From JOPF133 sp052144935 (GTDB lineage Bacteria > Acidobacteriota > Terriglobia > Bryobacterales > Bryobacteraceae): a stretch of DNA of 64,000 nt. Where the stretch lies: positions 5,229 to 69,228 of the forward strand of contig JBKQPR010000268.1 of assembly GCA_052144935.1 (NCBI GenBank), read 5' to 3'. The notes below the pieces were generated by a model that saw only the letters and a list, made by a program, of their open reading frames with translations, made no database searches and was not told the origin of the DNA. Numbering within the stretch: position 1 is the first letter of the stretch; each line of letters begins with the position of its first letter. The position numbers were made by a program, and so were the translations under genes. Shown here in pieces: positions 10,527 through 18,578 of this stretch.

Positions 10527-10845
10527 AAGGCCGGCGGCCTGGAGTTCACGGCGGCATCCCGCCCTGACCGGGAAGCGTGGCTCGGGAGACGACCGGACAC
10601 TGGACAGCGGTGACTTGCGAGCGTTGCCGTGACGGCCGCGGAAAAAATGCCGGCGCCGGTTATCTCAGCGGAACGATAGTGGGGGCGACGTTGGAGGAGC
10701 GCAACAGTACGCCGGGTATCACCCCGGCAGTGAAGTCAAGGGGGAACAGTCAGAGTCGGAACCCGCAAGTAGTTCTTGCGGGTCCCGGTGTTCCGGTTCT
10801 TTTTTGTGCCCCCGTTCGGCTTCGGCGAGCCGTTGACCCAGGGAC
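10527..10845. other. Intergenic region with one strong hairpin
   Basis: No convincing gene. Contains the perfect inverted repeat ACCCGCAAG (10761-10769) / CTTGCGGGT (10775-10783) and, 15 nt further, a run of six T on the + strand (about 10799-10806). It lies past the 3' end of the leftward gene at 10846, so the hairpin could act as a terminator or mRNA end there. Confidence 0.4.
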
Positions 10846-11496
10846 CTATTCGCCGGTATTGGCAACCAGCGTCGCATTCGATTTCTGCGCTGGCGTACAC
10901 GGAATTTTGCAGTCGATGACAATGACCCCACCGCTCCCTCCAAAGACGGCGGCCGTCGAGCTCGCCGAGGCATCGCCCCATGGTTGCCCAAGCACAGCCA
11001 AAAACGTCAAGGGCAGCTTTTGCGATACCGTGGCACTGATCCAGTAGGACGGGGAGGTTCCCGAAATCGGCGGAGCCGTCGTGTTCGCTGCGATCGTAAC
11101 GGTCTGGGATCCGCCGTGCGCGCCGTTGGTAAACCCGTTCCGCCGGGCGTGTAAACAGGCGGCCTGAATCGGGTTACCCGGCGTGTTCAGAGTAGCGGGA
11201 CAGGCGGTGGCCGGCTGGCAGGTGACCCCATCGCCGCAAGTGAAGTTGGATGCGATTTTTGCCGCCATAATACCGGCTATGGCGGCGCGTTGCGCAGCGT
11301 TCTGCGCGGCCTCCCTTTGCAGACAGGCCCATCCGGCACCCACCCCCAACCCGATCATTCCCAGCAAGGGAACCAAGGAGAGCATGGCGAAGGGGGCCAC
11401 GTGCCCGCGCTGGCTGGCTTTCGATTTATCCTTCTCCATAACGCCAATAGTACCGGCACGACGGGCCATAGGAACAGTACGGTTAGTAACGGTCAA
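10846..11496 (-). CDS. TadE/TadG-like membrane-anchored secreted protein
   Basis: A 216-residue protein from TTG 11496 (AAGG upstream), or 197 residues from ATG 11439. After a basic segment (KDKSKASQRGHVAP) comes one hydrophobic helix (FAMLSLVPLLGMIGLGVGAG) and a long Ala-rich helix (REAAQNAAQRAAIAG), the pattern of Flp/Tad pseudopilin-like TadE/TadG proteins. The extracellular part has several Cys (CGDGVTC, CPAT, CLHA, CKIPC) that could form disulfides. No other tad gene is nearby, so it is an orphan or part of a dispersed set. Function not established. Confidence 0.55.
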   Translation of the reverse strand: MTVTNRTVPMARRAGTIGVMEKDKSKASQRGHVAPFAMLSLVPLLGMIGLGVGAGWACLQREAAQNAAQRAAIAGIMAAKIASNFTCGDGVTCQPATACPATLNTPGNPIQAACLHARRNGFTNGAHGGSQTVTIAANTTAPPISGTSPSYWISATVSQKLPLTFLAVLGQPWGDASASSTAAVFGGSGGVIVIDCKIPCTPAQKSNATLVANTGE

Positions 11497-11912
11497 GGTA
11501 CCTTAGGCCGGCGCCACCGGCGCGGCCCGGCAGGGTGTTCTGCTGCCTCCCAGGCAGGGATCTGGCAACTGTAGCGGTCGTCGCGCCGCGCTGGGCGTCT
11601 GAGCCATGATCGGCGCCTTCATCGCGCCGGTGCCGCGGGCGGTGGCGCGCGCCGGACCGGATCATGATGCGCATTCCGGGCTTCGGGAAGAAACTCATCG
11701 TCCAACTGCATCCGCGCTCCCGGCGCCGAAGGGACAGTGGAGGGAACACGAGCGCGTCCTGAAACGCCCGTCGGGCGGCGCGGCAGGGGCGTGGAACTCC
11801 GGCAATCCGGTCAAAATCCGCGATGCGATACCGCCGCGTGTGCGCCGCCGGGGTTCGCGGACGCCGATCCATGGGTCTATCCGGGGGTCTATCCTATCGG
11901 ATGGGAGGTTCT
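11497..11912. other. Intergenic region, no gene seen
   Basis: Open frames exist on both strands but have Arg/Pro-rich, shadow-like composition, and no recognisable start signals. The only clear signal is the GGGAGG ribosome binding site at 11903-11908 of the next gene. Confidence 0.4.
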
Positions 11913-13034
11913 ATGAAGCCTGAGATGACCAGGCGCGACCTGGTGAGGGCGGCCACCCTGTTGCCGCTGGCCGTGGCGCGGGGAACGGCGGCGAACTCCG
12001 CGGTTACGGTCGGATTGATCGGTTCGGGCGGCCGCGGGACGTTCGACGCCGGCCTGCTGGTGAACCATATTCCGGATGCGCGGCTGGTGGCCCTCTGTGA
12101 CATCTTCGACGACCGCATCGAACAGGCCAGGAAGAAGATCCCGCTGAAGGATCCCAAAGTGTACAAGGACTACCACGAGCTGCTGGCCAGCGACGTGGAT
12201 GCAGTGATCATCGCGACGCCGGTATTTCTTCACCCGGAACATTTCGAAGCCGCCGTCAAAGCCGGCAAGAACATTTACATCGAGAAACCGGCCGGCCTGG
12301 ACGTAGCGGGCTGCAAGCGGGTGATTCGCGCCGCCGACTCCGCCGATAGAAAGCTGAATATCGTTTTCGGCTTTCAACAGCGCTACGGGCAGGGTTACCA
12401 GAAGGCGCGCAAGATGGTCTCGGACGGCGCCATCGGAACGATTCAGATGGCGCACGCGCACTGGATCAAGGGGGCCTACAGTGAGACGCCGCTCGCGGCC
12501 CCGCGGAATTTTGAAGAGAAGATGCGCCAGTGGACCGTCTGGCGTGATTGGTTCGGCGACATCATCGTGGAGACCTATTGCCACGGCGTCGACGTCCTGA
12601 ACTGGTTCCTGGACGGGCGCCCCTCGAAGGCCTACGGCACGGGCGGCCGCACCGTCGAAAAACGGGGGGACATCTCGGATCACTGTGACGTGACCTTCAC
12701 CTACACGGACAATGTGCAGGCGGTGTTGACGGGATCGCAGATCGCCCCACCGCTGTTTCGTTCCGTGAACGAGCAATTCTACGGATCGAAGGGCGTGATC
12801 GAGACGGCCCGGGAGTACTGGACGCACTACCGCGCGAAGAACGATACGGTGACGGAAAAATCGCCGCGCGAGATCACCATCGATTCGCTCGAAACTTTCA
12901 TCCACAACATTCAGAATGGGACGCCGGAGAACACCGGGGTGCGGTCGGCCGAGAGCACGCTCACCGCCATCATGGGCCGCATGGCGATCGACCAGAAGCG
13001 CGAGATTACATGGGAGGAGGTCATGAAATCGTGA
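11913..13034 (+). CDS. Gfo/Idh/MocA-family oxidoreductase with Tat signal
   Basis: A 373-residue NAD(P)-dependent dehydrogenase of sugar-type substrates. The N-terminus TRRDLVRAATLLPLAVA is a Tat-like export signal. The Rossmann motif GLIGSGGRG lies at about 34-42, IATPVFLHPEHF and IYIEKPAGLD are the usual cofactor and catalytic-loop signatures, and ETYCHGVDVLNWFL carries the expected active-site His. ATG 11913 has GGGAGG 5 nt upstream. Its TGA overlaps the GTG start of the DUF1080 gene. This pairing is common in Acidobacteriota, Planctomycetes and Verrucomicrobia carbohydrate loci; substrate unknown. Confidence 0.9.
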   Translation: MKPEMTRRDLVRAATLLPLAVARGTAANSAVTVGLIGSGGRGTFDAGLLVNHIPDARLVALCDIFDDRIEQARKKIPLKDPKVYKDYHELLASDVDAVIIATPVFLHPEHFEAAVKAGKNIYIEKPAGLDVAGCKRVIRAADSADRKLNIVFGFQQRYGQGYQKARKMVSDGAIGTIQMAHAHWIKGAYSETPLAAPRNFEEKMRQWTVWRDWFGDIIVETYCHGVDVLNWFLDGRPSKAYGTGGRTVEKRGDISDHCDVTFTYTDNVQAVLTGSQIAPPLFRSVNEQFYGSKGVIETAREYWTHYRAKNDTVTEKSPREITIDSLETFIHNIQNGTPENTGVRSAESTLTAIMGRMAIDQKREITWEEVMKS

Positions 13035-13699
13035 GACTGCGATGGACAGTTCCGTGGCTGGCGCTGGCGGCGATTCCGGCAGCGGCGATTCTGACGGCGG
13101 CCGAATCGGCCAATCAACTGACTCGGGAAGAAATGCGGGACGGGTACTTGCTGCTGTTCAACGGGAAGAACCTGGACGGATGGGAAGGCGATCCGGCCTT
13201 GTGGTCGGTCGAGAACGGGGCGATTGTGGGGACCACCGACTCCCACCCGATTCAGGAGAACACCTTCCTGATCTACCGGGAACGATTTTCCGACTTCATC
13301 CTGCGCTTCGACATCAAACTCAGAAACCATAACAGCGGGGTTCAGTTTCGCAGCACGGTGTTGCCGCACTTTGTGGTGACCGGGTACCAGGCGGACGCGT
13401 CCGAGGTGGGCGACCATTCGGCGTGGGGCAATTTCTATGAGGAAAAGGGCCGCGGCCGCGACGTGATGAAAACGCAGGACGAGGGATGGCAAAAGGCCAA
13501 GCCGGTAGTGCGGCACGGCGACTGGAACAGCTATGAAGTCTTCGCGCAGGGCAGCCGTATGCGGCTGAAGTTCAATGGCGTCGAGACCATCGATCTGACC
13601 GACGACAAGGCCAAAGACGGCGTGATCGCCCTACAGTTGCACGCCGGGGTGCCGATGCGCGTCGAGTTCCGGAACGTGCGCGTGAAGGTGTTGCGCTAA
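13031..13699 (+). CDS. Exported DUF1080 (3-keto-disaccharide hydrolase-like) protein
   Basis: A 222-residue protein with a signal peptide (WTVPWLALAAIPAAAILTAA) and one concanavalin-like DUF1080 domain: LLLFNGKNLDGWEG, WSVENGAIVG, DFILRFDIKL, NSGVQFRS and the terminal VEFRNVRVK are typical. Members hydrolyse 3-keto-glycosides or bind glycans. GTG at 13031 overlaps the previous stop (GTGA) with GGAGGAGG upstream; an ATG at 13010 would place the ribosome site inside the protein. Works presumably with the upstream oxidoreductase, which could make 3-keto sugars. Confidence 0.88.
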   Translation: MRLRWTVPWLALAAIPAAAILTAAESANQLTREEMRDGYLLLFNGKNLDGWEGDPALWSVENGAIVGTTDSHPIQENTFLIYRERFSDFILRFDIKLRNHNSGVQFRSTVLPHFVVTGYQADASEVGDHSAWGNFYEEKGRGRDVMKTQDEGWQKAKPVVRHGDWNSYEVFAQGSRMRLKFNGVETIDLTDDKAKDGVIALQLHAGVPMRVEFRNVRVKVLR

Positions 13700-14239
13700 A
13701 GCGTGCGCTAAGGCGGAAGGGCGGGCGGGGCCCTGTTGCGGTGGCCCTGCATGGGCGTTTAAAATAAGCCCGACCTGGCTGTGGCGGGGACTTCTGCGGG
13801 CAGGGCGTCTTTCGTGCAGATGAACTCGGAAACTCCCAAAAAACGCCAGTTTTTGCTAAGCCCACAAAGCCGGCCAATACTCAGGGGCGAGGCCCTTCCG
13901 AGTGTGCTCACCAAGCTACATTTTCCTTCCGTTCGAGATTGCCTTTACGCGGTTTTGATGGTCGTCGGCCTCAATGTTGGCGGCCTGACCAGATCGAGTC
14001 GGAGTCCGCGTTGTAATTTAGCCCGCGATGTGCGATAAGGAAGCGTCGGCGCGCCCGCCAGGGCGTTTGAACCTGAGCATCAGAAGTGGCACACATTGGC
14101 CGTATAATATGCCCACTTTCGAGGAAGTTGCCATGGATGCGCCCTTACGGGAGTTCGTAAACAGTACGCCGTCTTGCGGGTTCTATCGTGAGAAGGACTC
14201 GCCAACTCTTCTGTATCCAGTAAACTAAGATTCGCTGTC
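13700..14239. other. Intergenic region, no supported gene
   Basis: A 66-codon frame at 14028-14228 and an 85-codon frame at 13781-14038 have no recognisable domain, signal or ribosome site. The stretch is less GC-rich than its surroundings from about 13900 on, like the beta-lactamase-family gene that follows, so it may have arrived with it. Confidence 0.4.
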
Positions 14240-15583
14240 ATGCCGCCTACAGTTCTTAGCACCGACGAAATCCGGGAGATCCTCGTAAGACGCATCGATC
14301 AACAGAAGCAAGCGGTCGGCATTGTCGTGGGTGTCATCGAACCTAATGGCCGCCGCGTCGTCGCCTATGGCAACCTCGCCAATGGCGATCCACGCACGCT
14401 CGATGCCGATACGATCTTCGAAATTGGATCCGTCTCCAAGGTCTTCACTTCGCTGCTATTGGCGGACATGGTGAACCGCAAAGAGGTCACCCTCGACGAT
14501 CCAGCGGCCAAATATCTTCCCGAAAATGTCAGGATGCCTGAGCGAAGCGGCAAATCCATCACGCTGCTCGATCTTTCCACGCACAGCTCCGGGCTCCCAC
14601 CCCTTCCCAGCAACCTGAAGCTGAAGGACCCACGCAATCCTTACGCCGACTATAGCGTGGACGATTTGTACCAGTTCCTTTCCGGCTACACGCTGCCGCG
14701 CAACCCCGGTTCCGAATTCGAGTACTCAAACTTGGGCGGAGGGCTGCTCGGCCACCTCCTCGCGTACCGCGCCGGAACGGATTATGAGAGCTTGATCAGA
14801 ATCCGCATCACGCAACCGCTCAGCATGCCGGACACAGGTATTACGCTTTCTTCCTCCATGAAGCAGCGCATGGCTACTGGTCACACCGCGATGCTCGCGC
14901 CCGTCGCCAACTGGGACCTTCCCACGCTTGCCGGCGCAGGCGCACTGCGCTCCTCCGCCAATGACATGTTAACGTTCATTGAAGCCTTCCTCGGCTACAA
15001 GGAATCGCCTCTCGCGCCCGCCATGAAAGCCATGCTCGAAGTTCGCCGTCCCGCGGGCCAAGCAAAGATCGGTCTAGGGTGGCTTATTTCCTCAGTTGAC
15101 GGCGGAGAGATCGCCTGGCATAACGGAGGCACTGGAGGCTTCCGCTCATTCGTCGGATACGATCCGAAAGCGCGGATCGGGGTCGTTGTAATATCCAATG
15201 CTTGCGGTGTCGATGACATCGGTTTTCATCTCCTGAACCCGAAGCTGCCGCTTGCCAATCCCGAGCCTCCAAAGCAGCACACCGAGATTCATATTGATCC
15301 TAAGCTCCTCGATAACTACACCGGGCGGTATCAATTGACGCCGAACCTCATTTTCGAAATCACCCGCGACGGCGACCGCCTCTTCGCACAGGGCTTCGCA
15401 CAGGTCACCGGCCAGGCCACCGTCCTGCCTAAGTTTGAACTGTTTGCCGAAGGCGAGAAGAACTTCTTCGCTAGAGTGTCTGACTCACAGATCGCATTTG
15501 AAACTGACCCCGAGGGCCGAGCCACGAGCCTTATTATGCACCGGGCCGGCCGCGAACCCATGCCCGCCGCCCGATTGTCCTGA
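14240..15583 (+). CDS. Serine beta-lactamase-family hydrolase (class C / S12-like)
   Basis: A 447-residue protein with all three active-site motifs: SVSK at 64-67 (SxxK nucleophile), YSN at 162-164, and HNGG at 294-297 in place of KTG. After about residue 340 a lipocalin-like C-terminal domain follows (LDNYTGRYQL..., DUF3471-like). Such proteins are esterases, D-aminopeptidases or penicillin-binding-like enzymes more often than true beta-lactamases. No signal peptide is seen at this start, unlike most relatives. Codon usage is visibly less GC-biased than the neighbours, hinting at transfer. No operon partner. Confidence 0.88.
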   Translation: MPPTVLSTDEIREILVRRIDQQKQAVGIVVGVIEPNGRRVVAYGNLANGDPRTLDADTIFEIGSVSKVFTSLLLADMVNRKEVTLDDPAAKYLPENVRMPERSGKSITLLDLSTHSSGLPPLPSNLKLKDPRNPYADYSVDDLYQFLSGYTLPRNPGSEFEYSNLGGGLLGHLLAYRAGTDYESLIRIRITQPLSMPDTGITLSSSMKQRMATGHTAMLAPVANWDLPTLAGAGALRSSANDMLTFIEAFLGYKESPLAPAMKAMLEVRRPAGQAKIGLGWLISSVDGGEIAWHNGGTGGFRSFVGYDPKARIGVVVISNACGVDDIGFHLLNPKLPLANPEPPKQHTEIHIDPKLLDNYTGRYQLTPNLIFEITRDGDRLFAQGFAQVTGQATVLPKFELFAEGEKNFFARVSDSQIAFETDPEGRATSLIMHRAGREPMPAARLS

Positions 15584-15779
15584 TTCCCGCCTCCATCCGA
15601 TAGGGCTCTATTTCATCCACAAGAGAAGGTCGCGGAAGCCGTTCTGCACGTGACCTGCAGCATCATCTATAGTTGGCCAAGATTCGCCAAACTCCTGTGA
15701 AGCCGCGCAGCGTTTACCGACGTTTCGGCCTGGCGCGAAACCGTTAGGGGCAGGAAAACGGCGTTACCGGAAATGGGCG

Positions 15780-16214
15780 TCAGGGTCTTCTAACTCGGCA
15801 GTGAATGAATATGCCGAGGATTGAAAGGGCGCAGACTGCCATGATCGCGATTCCGATCACCCGTAAGGCCGAGTCCCCGGAGTTCACAGATTCTGCATCA
15901 TTCGAATCCGCTGTCGTCTGCGTGACGCGGACAGGTGTGGGATCGGGCTGCTGCGCCCGTTGTGGGCTTTCGGTCTCCGCCTGTTGACGCTGACGTTGCT
16001 CTTCGGCCTGCGCCGCGGAGCGGCGGCGCGCTGCAAGTTCCTGCTCCTCGCGTGCTTGCGCTTCACGCTGGCGTTCCTGCCGGATCAGTTCCCGGCGTTG
16101 CTGCTCACCGCGCTCCTCAGCTTCTCGTTGTTGTTGAGCCTGGATCGCGCGGCTCTGATCCTGCGCGGATGCGAGTACCAGCATTGATATGGCCAACAGC
16201 GAAAGCCGAAGCAT
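15780..16214 (-). CDS. Hypothetical protein with signal peptide, coiled coil and C-terminal membrane helix
   Basis: A 144-residue protein of unknown function. Residues 1-17 (LRLSLLAISMLVLASA) form a signal peptide, about 20-88 are a Gln/Glu/Arg-rich coiled coil, and residues 118-138 (IGIAIMAVCALSILGIFIHC) a membrane helix followed by a basic tail. The shape resembles an envelope spacer or anchor protein. No family recognised and no operon partner. Confidence 0.55.
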   Translation of the reverse strand: MLRLSLLAISMLVLASAQDQSRAIQAQQQREAEERGEQQRRELIRQERQREAQAREEQELAARRRSAAQAEEQRQRQQAETESPQRAQQPDPTPVRVTQTTADSNDAESVNSGDSALRVIGIAIMAVCALSILGIFIHCRVRRP

Positions 16215-16552
16215 AGTACAGGCTCTTACAGTCTTTAGTTTAGCGTGAGAAAAGTTTGGTGCACTCGCCGTGAGGATGGTTTCGAGCGCCTACCGACGAA
16301 TTCCGGCGGGAGGCGCTCTGGCTCGCAGTTAGTGTTCAGCCGGATTAGCAACGAACCGGCATTTTTTTCCGACGATGGCTACAAAACGGGCATTTCGGAA
16401 AAATGGACCGGCGTCGTTCACCGCCCTGTCAAGAGTCTAAAACATAATCGCCGATTCTACGCCTAGCTAGTCGCGACGGTACACCCAGCGGAGGGTTAGG
16501 CCGTGAACCATCCACATACGGGGTGAGGGAGCCTGCCCCTCCGAATCGGCGG
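16215..16552. other. Intergenic region, no gene seen
   Basis: Between two leftward hypothetical genes. A 73-codon frame on the + strand (16245-16466) has no supporting signal. Nothing else recognisable. Confidence 0.35.
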
Positions 16553-17005
16553 TTAGGTCTCGCGATGAGAACGTAACCAGTCCGCCGCGGCTTCGGCATT
16601 TGGCAGGCGGCGTTCCAGAAAGACCCTTTGGCCGTCGCGGAAGACCACTTCGTAGCCGATCAGCCCAGAACGCCCGCGCGCTTCCTGAACCTTGACGACT
16701 TCGGACAAGAGGCGCGTCTCGGCCTGTACGCTCCGCACTTTCCGAAACCGGAACGAACTCTCATCGCAGGTGAATTCGACAGCCCTCCAGCCGTCCCTCC
16801 GAGTCATGGCCCAAAAGGTGAGTACTCCTGCAACGGGGAAAAAGGCGATCATGCCGATAAGAACGGGGTCCAGCGGCGCGAGATGCCGGGTAACCACGGT
16901 GTGGAAAAGCCAGATCCCCCCACCGCACCAGGCCAAGCATACGAGCCCGGCTGCGGGCCTCCTGGATGCGGCCTGCCACCTCGTCAGTTCGCCGGAGATT
17001 GCCAT
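16553..17005 (-). CDS. Hypothetical membrane protein with PH-like soluble domain
   Basis: A 150-residue protein: two membrane helices (about 19-36 and 48-67) followed by a soluble domain of beta strands (VEFTCDESSFRFRK, GLIGYEVVFRDGQRVFLERR) and a final helix (NAEAAADWLRS), reminiscent of bacterial PH-like membrane proteins. Function unknown, no operon partner. Confidence 0.6.
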   Translation of the reverse strand: MAISGELTRWQAASRRPAAGLVCLAWCGGGIWLFHTVVTRHLAPLDPVLIGMIAFFPVAGVLTFWAMTRRDGWRAVEFTCDESSFRFRKVRSVQAETRLLSEVVKVQEARGRSGLIGYEVVFRDGQRVFLERRLPNAEAAADWLRSHRET

Positions 17006-17398
17006 AGCGGTGTCGTCCAGATCGATCTAGTGCGGATCAATCGCCACTCGATGCTAATCTCGTCGCGAGGGTGAGGACAAGGCGCGGTGCCGCATGCTCA
17101 CGGCGTAGCTCAACCAGACCGCCCAGTATAGGTTCCGGGTAGTGCCTGAAAAGTCAGGCATTACCAGGTTCCGGACGAAACACGGGCTTTCCGGAAACTA
17201 GTGGGGCCACGCCGCTGCATAGTCGCTGATCCGGGGAAATGCCGACCGTCCGGAACGCTGGCTGGCTGCGAGGAATGCACTCCAATTCGCACGCAGGGAT
17301 AGGGCGGGCTGTTTTAACGCCCTGGCGGGGCTCTCGGGGTGCCCCGCCGAGGCCGCCCGGAAGGAGGCCGCCCCACAGACACGCTAGAATGACCCTTT
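17006..17398. other. Intergenic region with small hairpins
   Basis: Holds the perfect hairpin TGCCTGA-AAAG-TCAGGCA (17143-17160), followed closely by a second dyad TTCCGGA...TCCGGAA (about 17169-17197). No T-run. Possibly a small RNA or 5' region of thrB; not called as a gene. Confidence 0.35.
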
Positions 17399-18310
17399 AT
17401 GTCATGGTTCAGCGTGCGGGTGCCGGCATCGAGCGCCAATCTGGGACCGGGGTTCGATGCCTTGGGACTGGCGCTGGAGGTTTATCTCACGTGCCGGTTC
17501 CGCCAGAGCGACTGCCTGGCGATCCGGGCCGAGGGGCGCGACGCCGCCCAGATCTCCGTGGCCTCCGACAATCTCATCTGGCAGACCGCTGTCACGGTGG
17601 CCGAAAATCACGGCATGAGCATGCCGCCGATCGAGCTCGACATCCACAACGACATCCCCATCGGCAAGGGCATGGGATCGAGCGCCGCCGCCCTGACCGC
17701 GGGAGTGGTGATCGCCGACCTCCTGCTGGACCTGCGCTGGAAGCCGCTGCGGATTCTGGATGAGGCCGCGCGCCTGGAAGGACATCCGGACAATGTGGCG
17801 CCCTGCACGCTCGGCTCGATCGTCGCCAGCGCCATCGATTCGGGCGGCGTCACGCGGGCGGTGCGCCTGGACCTGCCGCGCCGCTTCGGCATCGGCATCG
17901 TGGTCCCCGATTTCGAACTGGCCACCAGCAAGGCCCGCTCGGTGCTTCCCGCTTCCTACAGCAAGGCCGACGCCGTGTTCAACGTGCAGCGCGCCGCCCT
18001 GCTGATCGCCGCCCTGGCGGCCGGCGCCGCACACGCATTTCCCACCTGCCTGGAGGACCGCTTCCACCAACCGTATCGCGAGGCACTGATCCCCGGCCTG
18101 CACGATATTCTGCGTCTTCGCGCGCCCGGCCTGCTGGGCTGCGCGCTGAGCGGCGCCGGCCCCTCCATCCTGGTGTTCTTCGAACGCGGCTACGAAGGCG
18201 TCTGCGACCTGGTGCGCCAGATCTTCCACATGCACGGCCACGATTCCGAGACGCTCTTTGCCAACATCGCCGATCATGGCTTCGTGTTGGAGGAGTGCGC
18301 CGGGGAGTGA
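17399..18310 (+). CDS. thrB: Homoserine kinase
   Basis: A 303-residue GHMP-family kinase that phosphorylates L-homoserine for threonine synthesis. The N-terminal VRVPASSANLGPGFDALGLA and the ATP loop PIGKGMGSSAA (87-97), EGHPDNVAPC, and the late GCALSGAGPSILVF are the family signatures. Full length. It stands alone; thrC and hom are not nearby. Confidence 0.95.
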   Translation: MSWFSVRVPASSANLGPGFDALGLALEVYLTCRFRQSDCLAIRAEGRDAAQISVASDNLIWQTAVTVAENHGMSMPPIELDIHNDIPIGKGMGSSAAALTAGVVIADLLLDLRWKPLRILDEAARLEGHPDNVAPCTLGSIVASAIDSGGVTRAVRLDLPRRFGIGIVVPDFELATSKARSVLPASYSKADAVFNVQRAALLIAALAAGAAHAFPTCLEDRFHQPYREALIPGLHDILRLRAPGLLGCALSGAGPSILVFFERGYEGVCDLVRQIFHMHGHDSETLFANIADHGFVLEECAGE

Positions 18311-18578
18311 CCGACCCGTTTGCTACGGGGAGACAGGCGGCGGCGGCGGAGCCGGGCTTCTTTCGGCGCGTTGCGCAGGAACTTGGGGCCCAGCGAGCCG
18401 ATTGCCACCGGGGCCTGCGAAGCGCAGGGTCTGGCGCCACTGTCGATGGAAGCGATGCCCGGTACCGTGGCCGCCAACCCCGTCCTGCGAAGCGCAGGTC
18501 AGGCCTCGCGTGGCCGCCCCAGGTTACCTTGCGAATGTTACCGGAGGATGATGACATTTCCGCGCCGATTTAGCATAA

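Noticed and set aside
17239..17763. Arg/Gly-rich 174-codon frame overlapping thrB
   Set aside because: It overlaps the real homoserine kinase in another frame and has no family features.
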